From positions 1 through 9,155 of the forward strand of contig CANBQQ010000096.1 of assembly GCA_947371715.1 (NCBI GenBank): a DNA stretch of 9,155 nt. The letters are read 5' to 3'. This stretch comes from Flavipsychrobacter stenotrophus. Its GTDB lineage: Bacteria; Bacteroidota; Bacteroidia; Chitinophagales; Chitinophagaceae. Below are positions 7,588-9,155 of the stretch, one piece after another. The notes below the pieces were generated by a model. It had not been told where the DNA came from. It did no database searches and saw only the letters and a list, made by a program, of their open reading frames with translations. The position numbers and the translations under genes are program-made. Position 1 is the stretch's first letter. Each line of letters begins with the position of its first letter.

Positions 7588-9155
7588 ATGAATAGATTTC
7601 TAAATGCACTAACGGCTGTCTTATGCTTCCTGATTCCCGGGGAGATATTCGGACAAGCCCCCAGCCTCGGCACCGCAGCCGGCTTCGTCCTTTACTCCTC
7701 AGTTGGTGCGGTCACCAACACCGGCATTTCACACCTTACCGGTAATGTAGGCACAAACAGTGGCTCAAGTACAGGTTTCGGCAATGTAGATGGTGTCATG
7801 CACGACAATGATGTAGCGAGTGGAGCTGCCGGCGCAAGCCTGCTTATCGCGTATAATCAATTGGCTGCAGCCATTCCAACGTTTTTCCCGTCCTCATTAT
7901 TAGGTAACAACGATACACTGTTACCGGGTGTTTACTCTATACCAAGTGCTGCTACACTTAATGGCAACCTGGTATTGAATGCGCAGGGAAACCCCAATGC
8001 AGTATTCATATTCCAGATAGATGGCTCTTTTGCATCATCTGCAAACGCCAAAGTGAAGATCATCAACGGCGGCGTTGCCTGCAATGTATTCTGGAAGACG
8101 GAAGGCATGGTAGATCTCGGTGCCGGAACAACAATTATCGGTACTATTGTCGCACACAATTCGGCAATTAACCTTAATTCCCTTGATACACTGGAAGGCC
8201 GCGCATTAGCACTTAATGGCGCCATAACTCTTAACAGCTTACAAGCTGCAATGCCATTGGGTTGCGGAGCTGCAATTCTTACAGGGCCATTGGCACCTGC
8301 ATTATTGTCTACTGCTAATTATGGTATATTCTCCGGTGTCGGACCGGTTACCAATACAGGTATCACTCATGTAATTGGTGATGTAGGTACTAACAGCGGA
8401 CTCACAACAGGTTTCAATCCATTGTTCGTAACGGGGATGATTCACCCCGTTCCCGATGCGTCTACCGCTGCATGCGCAGCTGATCTGACCACGGTATATA
8501 ATTTTTTAAACGTAACACCTACTGATATAGAGCTACTATATTCTGCACAATTCGGTAATGACCTGGTATTGACACCACATACTTACCTTATGGCCGCAGC
8601 AACGACATTTACAGGTAATCTATATCTTAATGCAGAAGGCAACAGTAATGCTGTATTTGTAATAAAGATCACAGGTGCCCTGTCAACAAGTACTTTTTCA
8701 AATGTAATATTGATCAATGGCGCTAAATCAAGCAACGTTTACTGGATGGTAGATGGCGCGGTAGATGTCAATGATAATTCAGTATTTAAAGGCAATATAA
8801 TTGCCAATAATGGCGCTATCCACCTGAGAACGGGTACTACCTTGTTTGGCAGAGCGCTGACAACTAATGGTGCCGTAACTATAGATGCAATGGATGTATT
8901 TTCTGTATCAGTACCAAATGCAGATACTATAACCGGACCTTCAAATGTATGTGTGGGCTCATCAATCACATTAACTGATACTGCTTCAGGCGGTGTATGG
9001 AGTGCAACTAACGGACATGCTACAGTACTCAATGGTGTTGTAACAGGTGTAACACCAGGCATAGATACTATTAACTATATAGTTACTAATACCGCAGGCT
9101 CAGACACTGCAATGCACATTGTTACGGTTACGGCGCAGCCTAATGCAGGTACTAT
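7588..9155 (+). CDS. Secreted protein with two tandem DUF3494 (ice-binding-type) domains and an Ig-like repeat; 3' end cut by the window
   Basis: The frame stays open for 522 codons and runs off the window. The start is ATG7588 (MNRFLNALTAVLCFLIP), a signal peptide with cleavage near Gly22-Gln23. DUF3494 domain 1 is about 26-221: VTNTGISHLTGNVGTNSG, NLVLNAQGNPNAVFIFQI, CNVFWKTEG, then GRALALNGAITLN. Domain 2 is about 236-445: VTNTGITHVIGDVGTNSG, NLYLNAEGNSNAVFVIKI, SNVYWMVDG, GRALTTNGAVTID. An Ig/PKD-like repeat follows from about 446: ITGPSNVCVGSSITLTD, GGVWSATNG, GVVTGVTPG. DUF3494 proteins fold as a right-handed beta-solenoid with a capping helix; many bind ice and inhibit recrystallisation, though not all members are proven to. 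Tandem ice-binding domains followed by Ig-like repeats suggest a long surface adhesin or secreted protein; a type IX secretion C-terminal domain would be expected beyond the window. No Shine-Dalgarno sequence is seen. Ice binding by this protein is inferred from family only. Confidence 0.9.
   Translation, partial: MNRFLNALTAVLCFLIPGEIFGQAPSLGTAAGFVLYSSVGAVTNTGISHLTGNVGTNSGSSTGFGNVDGVMHDNDVASGAAGASLLIAYNQLAAAIPTFFPSSLLGNNDTLLPGVYSIPSAATLNGNLVLNAQGNPNAVFIFQIDGSFASSANAKVKIINGGVACNVFWKTEGMVDLGAGTTIIGTIVAHNSAINLNSLDTLEGRALALNGAITLNSLQAAMPLGCGAAILTGPLAPALLSTANYGIFSGVGPVTNTGITHVIGDVGTNSGLTTGFNPLFVTGMIHPVPDASTAACAADLTTVYNFLNVTPTDIELLYSAQFGNDLVLTPHTYLMAAATTFTGNLYLNAEGNSNAVFVIKITGALSTSTFSNVILINGAKSSNVYWMVDGAVDVNDNSVFKGNIIANNGAIHLRTGTTLFGRALTTNGAVTIDAMDVFSVSVPNADTITGPSNVCVGSSITLTDTASGGVWSATNGHATVLNGVVTGVTPGIDTINYIVTNTAGSDTAMHIVTVTAQPNAGT
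7663..8920 (+). repeat. Tandem duplication of the DUF3494 domain
   Basis: Two copies of about 200 codons, roughly 7663-8250 and 8293-8920, joined by a short linker containing CGAAILTGPLAP. Matching landmarks occur in the same order in both: VTNTGI..H..G.VGTNSG, TGF, NL.LNA.GN.NAVF, NV.W...G, GRAL..NGA. The copies are clearly diverged, with many third-position and amino-acid differences, so the duplication is old. It is a protein-level repeat rather than a recent DNA repeat. Confidence 0.85.

Noticed and set aside
7574..7590. TATAATTTG directly before ATG7588 as a promoter
   Set aside because: The spacer between TA and TTTG is three bases rather than two, and it would place the transcript start inside the coding region.
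7932..9062. Two antisense open frames (7932-8225 and 8739-9062) opposite the DUF3494 gene
   Set aside because: The + frame is continuously open with strong DUF3494 motifs and a signal peptide; the antisense peptides are low-complexity, as expected from a Thr/Gly/Asn-rich sense strand.
1..9155. CRISPR array, insertion sequence, tRNA or rRNA
   Set aside because: No regularly spaced direct repeats, transposase frame, terminal inverted repeats with target duplication, or RNA gene signatures were seen on reading both strands.

Overview
The window looks like chromosomal DNA of a member of the Bacteroidota, probably a Chitinophagaceae-like bacterium. Starts lack Shine-Dalgarno sequences. One upstream region carries a near-consensus TTG-N19-TAnnTTTG promoter. 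The PAS/GAF protein, the SHNLR-type histidine kinase and the DUF3494 protein with a GPSNVCVGSS-type Ig-like repeat are all written in a style I recognise from that group. The lineage comes from family resemblance read by eye, not from a database search.

Layout, all genes on the + strand. (1) Positions 4-35 hold a perfect palindromic terminator for a gene outside the window, followed by about 265 bases without a gene. (2) Positions 302-2557 encode a soluble PAS-PAS-PAS-GAF-PAS protein. It ends in a histidine-kinase dimerisation helix pair with a phospho-acceptor-like His but has no ATPase domain. (3) Positions 2723-7353 form a tight three-gene operon. Its genes are an exported YfiR/DUF4154 protein, a TonB-dependent outer-membrane receptor-like barrel (3-base gap) and a membrane histidine kinase (4-base ATGA overlap). 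The kinase has a periplasmic helical domain, HAMP units, PAS, DHp and HATPase. (4) From 7588 to the right edge runs a long open frame with no stop. It encodes a secreted protein with two tandem DUF3494 (ice-binding-type) domains followed by an Ig-like repeat, cut by the window end.

How the parts may work together: in Pseudomonas the periplasmic protein YfiR inhibits the inner-membrane diguanylate cyclase YfiN and is itself captured by an outer-membrane-anchored protein, YfiB. Here a YfiR-like protein is locked in an operon with an outer-membrane TonB receptor and an inner-membrane protein of YfiN-like topology (TM, periplasmic helices, TM, HAMP), but the output is a histidine kinase instead of GGDEF. 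The simplest reading is an envelope-spanning sensory circuit rewired from c-di-GMP to phosphotransfer. This is inference. No response regulator lies in the window. The neighbouring ATPase-less PAS/GAF protein and the downstream ice-binding-type surface protein are possible partner and target, but only proximity supports that.
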